Assembly (NCBI GenBank): GCA_946811185.2 | Contig: OX328105.1 | Coordinates: 47,616,845 to 47,680,844, forward strand | Direction: 5' to 3' | DNA: 64,000 nt | Source of the DNA: Hippopus hippopus | Lineage: Eukaryota > Mollusca > Bivalvia > Cardiida > Cardiidae | Shown here: positions 47,925 to 59,407 of the stretch, in pieces | Layout of the letters: each line of letters begins with the position of its first letter | Position numbering within the stretch: position 1 is the first letter of the stretch | Translations under genes and position numbers: made by a program | The notes under the pieces: generated by a model | What the model was told of the DNA's origin: nothing | The model's input: the letters and a program-made list of their open reading frames with translations, nothing else | Databases searched by the model: none

Positions 47925-48820
47925 TTTGATATTTCAACACTCTTTAGCAGTATATCAGTACAGGGGTAAGGGACAGTTTTTTTGGAAAGCAATAATTATA
48001 CTCTTGGAGTAAATTGTCCCAACCCTAATATAGTCTGAGGCATAATCCAAAAAGGGAGGAATAAAATATAAATTGTGCAAAGGAAGCACATGCTGGAATT
48101 ATTCCCTTTGGCCTCCAGTACCACACTGGCCTAGCCCCTGGTATCACTATTCTCCCACTCCTATAGAAAAAAAATCAGAAACTTTCATTCAAGTTTTGTG
48201 AATCAACCTTGACTTTCAGAAGAAATACAGTGTTTAGTACATTAGATATACGCTTTATGCTTTTGTGTGTACTTAATGGAGCTTTTATGTCTTAATAATG
48301 GTACAGGCATCCTATTCCACTTATCACTCTTCCCCTAGAGCAAGCCCAATTTAGCCCTTTCGTATCACCAACAATACTAGAACAATAATATTTTGCACAT
48401 GGAGACTTTCTCATTTCTAGCAATTTCTCCTTTAACCAAAATGCATTTTTAAGAAATTTAAGAAATAAGTAGATGTATGAGTATGATATCAGTATTTTCT
48501 AGTACATGTATGGTTATTGCGACAGAAATATGTCTCCACCTGTCACCAGTGTTCTAGTATCATCTGTTGGAACTTGCAACCTACATGTTTCAACAAAAAG
48601 GTCAACCGAAGCAAAATCCTGTACTTTATGTTCTACTTGAACTCTTGATACAAGTGTTCCCCATACTTTTACAGTATGATTAGAAAATATATTGGCAAGA
48701 AGGCGAGAAAAAGACTGCAATTGCTCTGGAAATTTTTTGTCATTCATTCTTATTCATGACTCTTAATTCAGTCATAAAGAAAGATATCAAGCTAAAATAT
48801 TACTCAAAATAGAAGAAAGG
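47925..48820. other. Repeat-poor upstream stretch
   Basis: None of the F1-F3 ends occur here. It holds only the unknown open frame 48514-48747 and a pyrimidine-rich stretch near 48105-48165. Confidence 0.55.
48514..48747 (-). CDS. 77-codon open frame, unknown
   Basis: It starts at an ATG and lies in a stretch free of the repeat families recognised here. Composition is balanced (MNDKKFPEQLQSFSRLL, KVWGTLVSRVQVEHK, CRLQVPTDDTRTL) and less AT-driven than other small frames. No domain is recognised. It could be an exon or remnant of an unrelated gene, or chance. Confidence 0.25.
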   Translation of the reverse strand: MNDKKFPEQLQSFSRLLANIFSNHTVKVWGTLVSRVQVEHKVQDFASVDLFVETCRLQVPTDDTRTLVTGGDIFLSQ

Positions 48821-49047
48821 TTAACTCTTTACCAAATGACAAATTCTAGACTTGTGCAAACTGAAAGCATCTGCTGACAACAAATTCGAGTGTGATAAAA
48901 ACGAACCAAAGTTCTTTGACAGTGTAGAAAACATGGCTGGAAATGGAGAAAATGCTGGTTACCAGCATTTTCTTCTTTTCCCACAATGTTTTCAAAAGGC
49001 TTTATTCCAAGGGTCGTTAAAACCCAGGATTGTTTGATAAAGGTTAA
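48821..49047 (-). mobile_element. F1 MITE
   Basis: TTAA at both ends; core with a few changes (GGCTGGAAATGG in the left arm). Confidence 0.9.
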
Positions 49048-49196
49048 AGATTTACGTGAAGAAAATCTCCTAGTTTGTAGGTCAGTCAATTTTTCTCATA
49101 CTTCACTGCCCTCGGGCAACAGTGAATAATTATGTGTTCTTGACCAGTGCATTTTACAATCAATACAAATCAATACATAAAGTCCATATTTCACTT

Positions 49197-49407
49197 TTGA
49201 CTCTTTACAATGCAACAAGACTTTTACTTGTCCATTATACTGAAACCATTTGCAGATTATGATTGAAACAATTAGCTCAAACGGATGAAGGATGGAAAAA
49301 CATAGTGGTAACCTGCATGTTCTCATTATTTCCACAATGCTTTTAAAATTCATCTTCACCTTTCTCTAGGAAATAAAAACTGGGGATTATTCTGGCAGAC
49401 GGTTAAA
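49197..49407 (-). mobile_element. F1 MITE with eroded core
   Basis: CTTTACAATGCAACAAGAC at left, CGGTTAA at right; core reduced to GTGGTAACCTGCATG. Confidence 0.65.
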
Positions 49408-49570
49408 GGTGGGCTTTAGGTGATAGCCATTTCTTTGTAGGTTGAAATGACCACTATATAACTGCTACTTTCAAAGCTCCTTGGCCTAAACATGTTATAA
49501 AGTATCAGACTACGTAGATAAAAGATCTCATTGCATCTTTTCAGATGTCTGATCTTTGACCTAAACCACT

Positions 49571-49820
49571 TTAATCCTTTACCAAACAAGCCCATGTTTA
49601 AATGACCCTATAGAAGATGACTTGAACATAATACGGGAAAAGGAGAAAATGCTGGTTACAGGGAAATGGAGTAAATGCTGGTTACCAGCATTTTCTTCTT
49701 TTCCCACAATCTGTTCTACCTTTCAAAAGTAAACTTCATATTTTGAGTAGTGTGTAGTTTGTGGTCTTCAAATGCTTTCAATTTGAACAAATCTAAAATT
49801 TTGTCCTTTGGAAAAGATAT
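49571..49820 (+). mobile_element. F1 MITE with duplicated core centre
   Basis: GGAGAAAATGCTGGTTACAG is followed by GGAGTAAATGCTGGTTACC before the second arm. Confidence 0.83.
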
Positions 49821-50139
49821 AACAACTTGGCCAAATGGGACATCCATTTGAGGGGGTAAATTTAAAGAAAAAAAAATATACAGCTTTCTTGTTTCTAACC
49901 CAAACAATCTTGGGATAAGGAAAAGACCAGTTGCTTCATAAGACAAACAATAATTATTGTTCCTTTTTTCTCTCAGATGGTTTGCAAATTCATTTACATG
50001 CTGCCAATATTAACTCTAATTTTAAGATACTGTTCTGCCTGTAAACTGAAACCTTGAGCAAAATGCACTTGAACAGTTCATCTGATAATCACCAAACTTT
50101 AAAATGGTATGCATGAAACTTACCTCTTAACATTTGGCT

Positions 50140-50502
50140 GAGCCTTTAACACTTGCAAATGTTTTAAATTCAGACAATTATTTTTTTTTTCTTGGTAAAA
50201 AGTTGGGAGTATTTGCTGTGCCCCAATCAGCAATGTTGAGGTAACTGAACCTATTATTTTAGCAATACAACTGAACCCATTCTTGTACAGTACTGCTTTA
50301 TAAGCCCATGCATAGAACATCCTGTTAGGGGCATTGCAACTACTACAAGTTACAACCAAGAGATTGCACCTTTTCCCTCAATGTTTTCTTGATACATGAA
50401 AGTAGAAGTTATCAAATTTTCAAGTTTTTTGCCTTTATTTGAAGTTGTGTTAATTCAAATAGTTTTGGACTAGTCTAAAATTAGCCAGAAGAGTGAACGA
50501 TT
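50140..50502 (+). mobile_element. F1 fragments
   Basis: 50140-50210 is an R end (GCAAATGTTTTAAATTCAG, TTGGTAAAAAG). 50365-50502 is an R half beginning in the second core arm. Confidence 0.5.
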
Positions 50503-50661
50503 GGGTAAGCCAAAGGTTATCAAATGTTAATTTGTTATCATTTGTGATAAAAATCATCTTTTCATTTCCATCATATACAAAATTAGACTCATAATCAAAG
50601 AAAAAAAAAAAAAGTTCAATGTAAAAAATATTCTTCCTGTTCCTGGAAAGCAGTTATGGAA

Positions 50662-50890
50662 TTAACCCTTTACCACACGGCAAAATTTAAGACCTATCCA
50701 AATTGAAAGCATTTGCAGACGACAATTTCATAGCGGCTCAAATGACACAACTTTTCTTTGATAGGGTAGAAAACTTTGTGGGAAAAGGAGAAAATGCTGG
50801 TTACCAGCATTTTCTCCTTTTCCCACAATGTTTTCAAAAGGCCTCTTCTTCAGGGGCGTTAGAAGGCATCATTGTGTGGTAAAGAGTTAA
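50662..50890 (-). mobile_element. F1 MITE, near-intact
   Basis: TTAACCCTTTACCACACGGC to GTGGTAAAGAGTTAA; full core with GGTTACC; closing TTAA opens an F2 element. Confidence 0.92.
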
Positions 50891-51099
50891 CCCTTAACCT
50901 GCTAAATAAGTGAAATGAAAATTTCAAGCCTATAGTAAAAATCCGATTTTTGCAATTTCAAAGGTATTGCTGAAGAAAAAATAAATCTCCTCATCAGACA
51001 ATGTAGATTTAAGATCAAACTGCATGTTCTGTGCAGTCTGATCTTGATCTATACTGTCCGCAAAAGGTCAGTGAGTTGCGCTAAGCAACATAAGGGTCA
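50887..51099. mobile_element. F2 MITE joined to F1
   Basis: TTAACCCTTAACCTGC to TTGCGCTAAGCAACATAAGG; core TTTAAGATCAAACTGCATG folds on GTGCAGTCTGATCTTGATC. Confidence 0.82.
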
Positions 51100-51159
51100 G
51101 CCATAGGCAAAATAAAATCATCCAAGTCTCAACTAAAATTAATTTCCTTTTGTCACTTA

Positions 51160-51366
51160 TTAACCCATAGCCACACAATCCAGAGTTTTAATCGTGAAAG
51201 CTTTTGAAAACATTGTGGAAAAAGAGAAAATGCTGGTAACCAGCATTTTCTCCTTTTCCCACAATGTTTTCTACCCTTTCACAACAAAAAAGGCATAATT
51301 CCAGCCACATCTAAATGCTTTGAGTTTGGACGAGTCCAAATTTTTTGTCGTTTGGTAAAGAGTTAA
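51160..51366 (+). mobile_element. F1 MITE, chain member 1
   Basis: TTAACCCATAGCCACACAAT; full core; closes TTTGGTAAAGAGTTAA, the start of the next copy. Confidence 0.9.
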
Positions 51367-51593
51367 CCATTCTACCAAACAATCCAGAGTCTAAAGATCC
51401 TGAAAAAGGAGACTTTTGAAAGCATTGTGGAAAAAGGAGAAAATACTGATAACCAGCATTTTCTCCTTTTCCCCACAATGTTTTCTATCCTACCATAGAA
51501 CTTAAGCTCATTTGTATCAATATTAAATTTGAGGTCTAAAGATGTTTGGAAGTTTTGGAAGTGTCTAAAATTTGTCGTTTGGGAAAAAGTTAA
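51363..51593 (+). mobile_element. F1 MITE, chain member 2
   Basis: TTAACCATTCTACCAAACAA; full core with a one-base insertion; closes CGTTTGGGAAAAAGTTAA. Confidence 0.9.
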
Positions 51594-51787
51594 GCCTGCT
51601 AATTAACTTAAAAGGAAACCTTCAAGCCGATAGTAAAAACCTGCATTTGGCTGTATCAAACTCATTTTTAGAGTAAAAATATCTCCTTATCGGAAAGTGT
51701 GGATCCAAGTTCAGACTGCACATTCTGATCTTGATCTACATTGTCCGCAAAACGCCACTGAGTCACGCTTAGCAGCCTAAGGGTTAA
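51590..51787. mobile_element. F2 MITE, chain member 3
   Basis: TTAAGCCTGCTAATTAAC to AGCAGCCTAAGGGTTAA; core TGGATCCAAGTTCAGACTGC folds on CTGATCTTGATCTACA. Confidence 0.85.
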
Positions 51788-52168
51788 CTGCCAGTTCTCA
51801 GTGGAAGTTTGATGAGAAAGCAAGTATCACTAGGCACAAACACAGTAGATCACTCGTGCAGAAAACTGCTTGATCAATAAAATAAAACATAAATGTACCA
51901 TATCAATGGGCATCAAAAAACTATGGTATAAATGTCGAAATACTATAATCCCCCCCCCCCCCCCCACCATGCAGCTGTTGTAGGAATTTCTGATCTAACA
52001 CAAATGTACAATGAAAACTGTTGAAGACTAAAGATAAATATCTCCTTTTCTTCAGTACAAGGCTGGGGTTCTAAAGTGCCTTGCCCAAGGAAATTCCTGT
52101 GAAAAACCCCATGTGAGGACTTTTATCTGCCCTAAAGATGAAACAGATATCTGCCAATGTTAATACAT

Positions 52169-52376
52169 TTAACCCTTTACCACACAGTACCAACTTTTAA
52201 AGTAAAAGGCATTTGAAAACATTGAGGGAAAAGGAGAAAATGCTGGTAACCTGCAGTTTCTCCTTTTCCCACATTCTTTACTACCCTCTATGATACAAAT
52301 CTATCATTTTTATTTGTCGTCTGTAAATATGCTTGAATTTGGACTGGTCTAACATTTTGTTGTAAGATAGAGTTAA
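52169..52376 (+). mobile_element. F1 MITE
   Basis: TTAACCCTTTACCACACAGT to GATAGAGTTAA; core with GGTAACC and small changes. Confidence 0.88.
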
Positions 52377-52472
52377 CCTGTGCGGTATCACATAATGTGA
52401 GAAATAGGTTGGATTCCCATTCTTTTATCATCTCTTTAACATTCAAAGTTCATGAATAGAAAGTCAAACATG

Positions 52473-52669
52473 TTTTTACCCTTTGCAAATAGCATCCTGA
52501 TAAAGCATGCTTTTGAAAACATTGTTGGAAAAGGAGAAAATGCTGGTAACCAGCATTTTCTCCATTTTCACAATGTTCTCTTTTCCATAAACGAATCCCA
52601 TCTTTGAGCTACATGCAAATGCTTTCAATATTGCAACATCCGAACTATTTTTCAGTTGTATAAAGTTAA
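52473..52669 (+). mobile_element. F1 MITE, shortened arms
   Basis: Core nearly complete (GGTAACC); the R arm lacks much of its middle; ends AAAGTTAA. Confidence 0.75.
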
Positions 52670-53179
52670 TGGGTTCAAACTTCAAGTAGGAGAAGACGGA
52701 AACTCTTTCTATAACATTTGAACTTTATGTACCAGTAAGATGACAAAGTAATTTTAAAAATTCTGAATGACCGAAAACTGATTGTAATTTGGTCAAATTT
52801 GGCTGGCAGTCCACAGTACTAAATGAATTGATCTTCCACCCATCGCAATATAATGAACACTTTCTGAACAGCTGTCATAGAGACATTGAAGAAAAGCAGT
52901 CATTTGTTATAAAAATAGATAAAAAATTTGAATCATGGCAAGTCAGTCACATAATCAATCTGGCACATGGAAAAAGTGATCTATATGTGCTATTTCTTCT
53001 TTTCTATATTTTTTTCTAAACTTTTCCATGCACACAAAGTCAAATTCTGTCCCATGAACAGAAAGGGTACACAATGTTGTTCTGCTTTGGTAAGTGTGCC
53101 AATTTTTAGCATGTTATCCTTCGAGCACAAAAAGTAGTATATAGGTAAACAATTGTATTACAGTCGGTAAAAAAAAACC

Positions 53180-53390
53180 CCTTACATAAAGCACTTTACA
53201 CAACTAAAGTTATCTTTGTGGCATGTGTAAATCATGATCAGACTGCACAAACTGTGCAGTCTGATCTTTGATCTACACTGTCCTCTTTGATGAAATACTC
53301 TGGACAAAAGCAACCATGAAACTGCTAATATTTGAATCTTACTTAGGCTGAAAATGCCTATTGGAATCATTTGGCGCTATAAGGGTTAGT
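53180..53390. mobile_element. F2 MITE
   Basis: Core GATCAGACTGCACAAAC folds on GTGCAGTCTGATCTTTGATC; right end TTTGGCGCTATAAGGGTTA. Confidence 0.78.
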
Positions 53391-53852
53391 CTGTAGACAT
53401 TTCACAATATCAATATAGAAATTCTAAATCCATGAATTGCTAAAAACCATCATGATTTCAAGAGTGCAATGGCTAAATTATCTTGTTAAAGTTTAAAACA
53501 TTTCACTGAATAAATCTCATATTAATCTGCATTTTCTATACAGTCTTATCTTGATCTACACTGTCAAAAAAGGCACCTAACTTGTCCCAAGCAAGCAAAG
53601 TGTTCGAGTTCAATATTTAGAATGAATAATTAAACTATTGGAAACTTTTGAGAAACATTTCTTGCTTGAGCAAACACGATTTTACATCATGCAATGGTAC
53701 AATACAATCAAATGGCTCTAAACTTTTAAATGAATCTATACTTGGTCATGCTTTCAAAGCCACTAGCTGCTTTAACAAATGCAAGGTCAATGCAATGTTC
53801 AACAAGACTGTCACCAGGAGATTATCGATTGATATGGACTGATCTGTTCTGA

Positions 53853-54080
53853 TTAACTCTTTACCAAACAACAAAATAGTAGACAGGTCAAAATGGAAAG
53901 CATTTGCAGACAACTTTCTTATTTAGCTAAAGTGATGGTGTTGTCTGTGAAAGTGTGGAAAACCTTGTGAGAAAAAGAGAAAATGCTGGTTACCAGAATT
54001 TTCTCCTTTTCCCACATGGTTTCCAAAAGGCTATTTCCTCAGGGTTGTTAAAACTCGGAATAGGTTGGTAAAGGGTTTAA
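53853..54080 (-). mobile_element. F1 MITE
   Basis: TTAACTCTTTACCAAACAAC; core with minor losses; closes TAAAGGGTTTAA, start of the next copy. Confidence 0.9.
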
Positions 54081-54284
54081 CTCTTTGCCAAATGACAAAA
54101 TTTAAGACTCATTCATATATATGTATATTGAGAGCATTTTCTAAAGGTAATTTGTCTACTTAAAAAAAAAACAGTGAAAAAAGGAGAATATGATGGCTAC
54201 AATATTTTCTCCCTTTCCCACGATGTTTTCAATTGCCTTTTTCTCAGGATAATTAGAAAAGGGATTGTTTGGAAAAGGATTTAC
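54077..54284 (-). mobile_element. F1 MITE sharing TTAA with the previous copy
   Basis: TTAACTCTTTGCCAAATGAC; core eroded (GATGGCTACAATATTTTC); right end GGAAAAGGATTTA. Confidence 0.8.
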
Positions 54285-54288
54285 AGAG

Positions 54289-54646
54289 ACTATACCAAAC
54301 CACAAATTCTATACTCATCCATATTGAAAGCATGAGCCCTGCTCTGGCAAAAGGGGGCTTAATGCATCTCCGTGATACATGATACTTGCCCAAGTCATCA
54401 CCTAATTATAGATCTATAAGAGCCACTTTTTTAAACAACTGACATAATCATGAGGTAGACTGGTCCTTTGATATACAGAAAATTCGTTTGTATAATGACA
54501 AACCAAAACTGGCTAATCAATGGAGAAAACATTGTGAGAAGAGGAGAAAATGCTGGTTACCAGCATTTTCTCCTTTTCCTACAATGTTTTCTAAGGTCCT
54601 ATTTCCACCAATTTGTTAAAACTCAGGACCATGTAGTAGAGAGTTA
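54289..54646 (-). mobile_element. F1 MITE interrupted by part of an F3 element
   Basis: R arm to ATTGAAAGCAT, then F3 sequence 54333 to about 54503 (GAGCCCTGCTCTGGC), then an F1 core and L end to GAGAGTTAA. Confidence 0.72.
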
Positions 54647-54744
54647 ATGCAAGTCAACTATCAATATTTTATGCAGTTTTGCTAATTGTTATCTGCTGTG
54701 AATTTGTTTTACATGGTAACGAGATGAATTCAAAACCAATTTAA

Positions 54745-54973
54745 TTAACCCTTTACCAAACAATCCCGGGTTTTCACGACCCTGAGGAAGAAGGCTTTTG
54801 AAAACGTTGTGGGAAAAGGAGAAAATGCTGGTAACCAGCATTTTCTCCTTTTCCCACAATGTTTTCTACCCTTCTCAAAACAAACTTCAATGTTTGAGTC
54901 ACATTAATTTTGTCGTTTGCAAATGCTTTCAATTCGGATGAGTCTAAAATTTTGTCATTTGGTAAAGAGTTAA
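54745..54973 (+). mobile_element. F1 MITE, reference-quality copy
   Basis: TTAACCCTTTACCAAACAAT to ATTTGGTAAAGAGTTAA; core complete with GGTAACC. Confidence 0.94.
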
Positions 54974-54979
54974 ATCTGT

Positions 54980-55386
54980 ATTATACTCCAAACAATTCAG
55001 CACTGAAATGACCCTGAAGCCAGCTTTAGAAAACATTATGGCAAAAGGAGAAAATGCTGGTAACCATAATCCCTAGACACATCCATATTGAAAGCATATG
55101 TAGACAGTTCACATGTTGCTCAAATAAGTTGATACTCTTTGAAAGGACAGAAAGACATTATGGGAAAAAGGAGAAAATCCTACTTCCAAACCATCAATGG
55201 CCCTTTTGAGAGAGTTTTTTTTAAAAAATTGTGGGAAAGAAGAAAATATGGCTGACCAGTATCTTCTCTTTTTGCCAGAATGTTATCTTGGTTTTAAAGG
55301 ACAGTAATTATTTAAGCTACATTTAACATGTTATCCGTAAAAGCTTCAAGTCAAGTCTAAAATTGTGTCGCTTGGTAAAATGTTGA
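54980..55386. mobile_element. Rearranged F1 cluster
   Basis: An L half with a broken core (GGTAACCATAATCC), an R arm in the other orientation, and a third piece with core (ATGGCTGACCAG) and R end TCGCTTGGTAAAATGTTG. Confidence 0.6.
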
Positions 55387-55393
55387 GCACAAT

Positions 55394-55655
55394 TAAGCCA
55401 TGCTCTGACAAAAGTGGGCTTAATGCATCTCCGTGATCCATAGTACCAAGCAAGTCATCACATACTTACGGATCCATAATACCTGCTTTTTTAACAAACG
55501 ACTCAATCATGAGGTAGACTGGTCCTTAGACATACAAATAATTGACCAAGAGCGAAAAGTTTTGGCCCCAGTCAGCCTGGGCTAACTGCGCAGGCTGACC
55601 TGGGTCGATACTTTTCACAGATGCATTAAGCCTCCTTTTCACAGAGCATGGCTCA
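55394..55655. mobile_element. F3 element
   Basis: TAAGCCATGCTCTGAC at left, CACAGAGCATGGCTCA at right. Confidence 0.83.
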
Positions 55656-55934
55656 ATTGCTTCTGAAAGAAAACTGTTCCATAATAAATTCTTTGAGACT
55701 CATCAGTAAGTAGATTTAAGGAACTGAGCCAAATATGCTGACATGATGTGTACCAGTTGATTATCTGGATTGAAATTTGGCAAGAAGTTTCTTGAAATGC
55801 TGGTAGATTTATAAACTTTGTTCAAAGACTACTGATACATTATACAGTTCATCAGCGTAGTGAATCTTAAGAATTCTGAGGCCAAAATTTATACAGTATG
55901 GAAAATGGAAAATTGTCATGGGCTATTTCTTTTT

Positions 55935-56300
55935 ATCTTTTTACTATACGAGAAAATTTTAGACTTGTCTAAATTGAAAACATTTGAAAACCACTATTTA
56001 ACCTTTTACCACACGACCAATTTTAGACCTGTCCGAATTGAAAGCATTTGCAGAGGACACTTTCAATGTGGATCATATGAAATGATTTTTCTTTGATAGG
56101 GTAGAAAACATTGTGGGAAAAGGAGAAAATGCTGGTTACCAGCATTTTCTCCTTTTCCCACAATGTTTTCAAAAGCCTTCTCTATCAGGGGTGTCAAAAG
56201 TCGTCATTGTGTGGTAAAGGGTTAAATGAGGCTCAAATAATGGAATTTGTCTTTGATAAGGTAGAAAAAGTGGGAAAAAGAGAAAATGCTGGTTACTAAG
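55935..56300 (-). mobile_element. Older F1 copy interrupted by a younger F1 copy
   Basis: The outer copy reads TAGACTTGTCTAAATTGAAA to CACTATTTAA and resumes TTAAATGAGGCTCAAATAAT after the inner copy (55998-56225). The split is exactly at the internal TTAA of the F1 arm. Confidence 0.85.
55998..56225 (-). mobile_element. F1 MITE nested in F1, near-intact
   Basis: TTAA on both sides; perfect-looking core with GGTTACC; ends GTGTGGTAAAGGGTTAA. Confidence 0.94.
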
Positions 56301-56432
56301 GTAACACAAGTTCTGGTTGGCTCTGCCAATTGGTTTAGCCAATCAGAAGTTGTGTTACTTTCAAATTTAGAAAATTCTTGAGAATAAGACTAAGAATATT
56401 CTTAAGAATGGTTGGTGAATACGGACCCCGAC
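56297..56432. repeat. Copy of the repeat ending AACCATTCTTAAG
   Basis: GGTTTAGCCAATCAGAAG and AGAATGGTTGGTGAATAC match the left part of 36016-36300 in reverse orientation. It separates two F1 fragments. Confidence 0.5.
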
Positions 56433-56523
56433 TTGTCAGAACTGTTAGTATTTGCATATGACAAATAAAAAACGACACAACTACTATGATTTGTCTTTGG
56501 AAGGGTATAAAAATTTGTGGGAA
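56428..56523 (-). mobile_element. F1 fragment cut by a P element
   Basis: An R-arm piece (GACTTGTCAGAACTGTTAG) that stops at TTTGTGGGA where the P element 56523-57785 begins. Confidence 0.65.
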
Positions 56524-57785
56524 CTAGAGCTATCACTAAACGTGATCATACCCCCACCAGCTCCTTGTCACAAAACAGCTCTTTGTCACAGAATGCAGAA
56601 TGGTTTAGTACAAAAGTAAGAGTTGAAAAAAAAAAAACCCAGTGGGAGTGGAGTTATGGTTTTTGTATACTGCACTTCTCGTTAATGTGGTCTATCTGTA
56701 TATGAAGTTTAAAGTCACTAGCTTTTATACTTTGGAAGTTATGCCTCGACAAAAATCCAAAGTTAAAATTTACAAAAGGAAATAACTCTGAGAATAGTGG
56801 GAACAGAGTTATGGTTCTTGCACAATGCACTTTGCTTTAATGTGATCTAATTGTATATAAAGTTTGAAGTTACTAGCTTTTGTACTTTGCAAGTTATGCC
56901 TCAGATAAAAATCCAAAGTTAAAATTTACAAAGGGCAATAACTCTAAATATAGTAGTAATAGAGTTATGGTTTTTGTACACTGCACTTCTCCTTAATGTA
57001 ATCTATCTGTGTGTGAGGTTTGAAGTTAATAGCTTCTATATTTTGGAAGTTATGCCCCAGACAAAAATCCAAAGTTAAAATTTACAAAATAATATTACTC
57101 TAAAATAGTAGGAATAGAGTTATGGTTCTTATACAGTGCTTTATGGTGATGTAATTGTATATGAAGTTTGAAGTTACTAGCTTTGGTACTTTGCAAGTTA
57201 TGCCCCAGGTAAAAATCCAAAGTTAAAATTTACAAAGGGCAATAACTCTAAAAATAGTGGGAATAGAGTTATGGTTTTTGTACACTGCTCTTCTCGTTAA
57301 TGTGGCCTATCTGTATATGAAGTTTGAAGTTACTAGCTTTTTTACTTTCGAAGTTATGCCCTGGACAAAAATCAAACGTTAAAATTTACAAAGGGCAATA
57401 ACCCCAAAAGTAGTCAGAATAGAGTTATGGTTCTTGTACACTGCACTTCTCCTTAATGTAATCTATCTGTGTGTGAGGTTTGAAGTTAATAGCTTCTATA
57501 TTTTGGAAGTTATGCCCCGGACAAAAATCCAAAGTAAAAAATTTACAAGGGGCAATAACTCTAAATATACTGAAGACAGAGTTATGGTTCTTGGACACTG
57601 CACTTCTCCTTAATGTGACCTGTCTGCATATGAAGTTTGAAGTCACTAGCTTTTATACTTCGGAAGTTATGCCCCAGACAAGCTTTTTCGTGACGCACGG
57701 ATGGACAAACAGACAGACGAACGGACAGACGGACAAGGTGACTCCAGTATACCCCCCGCAAACTTCTTCTGTGGGGGGTATAAAA
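56523..57785 (+). mobile_element. P element, subtype 4, with seven tandem units
   Basis: It starts ACTAGAGC followed by a stem-loop (ATCACTAAACGTGAT). Left ATACCCCCACCAG pairs with CTGTGGGGGGTAT at the right. About seven units of 150-158 bp are anchored by GAGTTATGGT near 56651, 56809, 56967, 57116, 57266, 57422 and 57579. A GACAGACGAACGGACAGACG microsatellite follows. It truncates an F1 copy on its left side. Confidence 0.8.
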
Positions 57786-57789
57786 AGGA

Positions 57790-58245
57790 GCTAGAAATAT
57801 CTTTAAAAAAGATGGACAATATAAGAGATACTGGAATGTAAATATTGAAACTCTTTTTTTGGCTAATATAAAATGGATCTAAAATAATGAAAAGTAACCT
57901 AGCAAGCAATTGCCTCTTTTTCCTCACTGTTTTTAATTAATTTTGTTGAAAAGTAGTATTAGGTAACTGGGTTATGTTACTTGGATATGAAAATATTAAA
58001 TTTCCAAATAGCACAAGAAAAAAAACCATTCTCTATTACATTAGTTTGCTATGGTATCAAGGCCCTGGGGTATCGATAAGCAGAAGCAACGCTTGTAAAT
58101 AGTGGTTTCATAAAAGTTCGAGCAAATATGGCAGCAGGGGCCCGCCTAATAAACATGTACACATTTTTACCAATCGCAAATTTCAATCTATTCATTCTCT
58201 ATCTGTACCAAGGAATAGGTCAAATGCCAGCGCATTCAGCTACGC
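57790..58245. other. Spacer without recognised feature
   Basis: AT-rich sequence after P element 56523-57785. No gene, repeat end or splice-like coding segment seen. Confidence 0.55.
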
Positions 58246-58247
58246 TG

Positions 58248-58660
58248 AAAACAGATTGTTACCTTTTTTTTTCTTCTTTTTGACGTTGTTTTCAAAAGAA
58301 TTCTTCCTAAGGCTTTTAAAACATGGGGTCTTTTGGTACAGGCTTAAATGGTTATAACTGTCAGGTGTTTTCCAACAGTGTTTCAAAAACTATGTTTTCC
58401 GCAGGGTCATTTAAGTATGTGATTGTTTGGTAAAGGGTTAGCCCTTAACCACACAACAAAAATTTGGGCTGGAACAAATTCATGGCATTTGTAAATGACA
58501 AATTAAGTGTAGCTCAAGTGATGATTTCTATGTGTGATAGGGTAGAAAACATTGTGGGAAAAGGAGAAAATGCTGGTTCCCAGCATTTTCCACTTTCCCC
58601 ATTATGTTCTCAACAGCCTTCGTCCTGAGGGTCCCTGAAACTCAGGACTAGGTGGTTAAA
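58248..58660 (-). mobile_element. F1 fragments followed by an F1 copy
   Basis: 58248-58440 contains two L-half remnants ending GGTACAGGCTTAA and GGTAAAGGGTTAG. 58437-58660 is a fuller copy with core GGTTCCCAGC. Confidence 0.68.
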
Positions 58661-59407
58661 ATGTTATCTCCATTTCCAATTTACAAGTTATGTACTACTT
58701 TTAGGACTTAGTAGAATTATTAGAGATTGGACTATCAACAGCTTTTTGACCCCATTGAAATGATAACAAGGTCACTGGGTATTGTGTAATTTCATCACAG
58801 TTTGCTGACATTATATAGGGTAATCTAGAACACTAGTGATCTTAATCGATGATTTCCCCTATCAGCATAGATTTGCTCAATACAATACAAATGCAACTAC
58901 CTATTTCTCTTTTAAGTTTTAATCTCTTTCGATAGCTTTTGTAAAAAATGGGAAAAAAGATGATTGCTTTTGCCTATATGGCAAGAGCAATGCATGTGAG
59001 AGCCAAAACTTGGCTGCAATGACTGTATGAAAATGTCAAGATGAAAAAGGGACATAACTGAGTCTGAAATATTCCAAAAGTTACCTGCCCTAATAATTGG
59101 TTCCCCTTTTCCTACAAGCCCACGTTTGAATTTTATATCTTAAGTCATGACCTAGATATCAGAAAATGTCATTTTTCACATTAAATAAGAAATGACAAAA
59201 CTCAATATAATAACTGTATACCAAATGACACAATCTTGTACTTGTCAAAATTAAAAGCATCTGCAGAAGAGAAAATAAACGTGACTCAAAATTTGAAATT
59301 TGTTTTCAGAAGCAGGGTTTTCCCTCGGCATTAAAAATTGGGGGGTCACTGTGACCCCAATGTCTCTTTAGTTGAGGGTCATTTCTTTAATTTTGGGGGT
59401 CAAAATA

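Noticed and set aside
50120..50170. Strong donor AAGAG|GTAAGT on the minus strand as an upstream ABCG exon
   Set aside because: The preceding sequence is a degraded F1 arm and encodes nothing like an ABCG N-terminus.
52789..53019. 76-codon plus-strand frame
   Set aside because: AT-driven composition ending in poly-F/L, no motif, no context.
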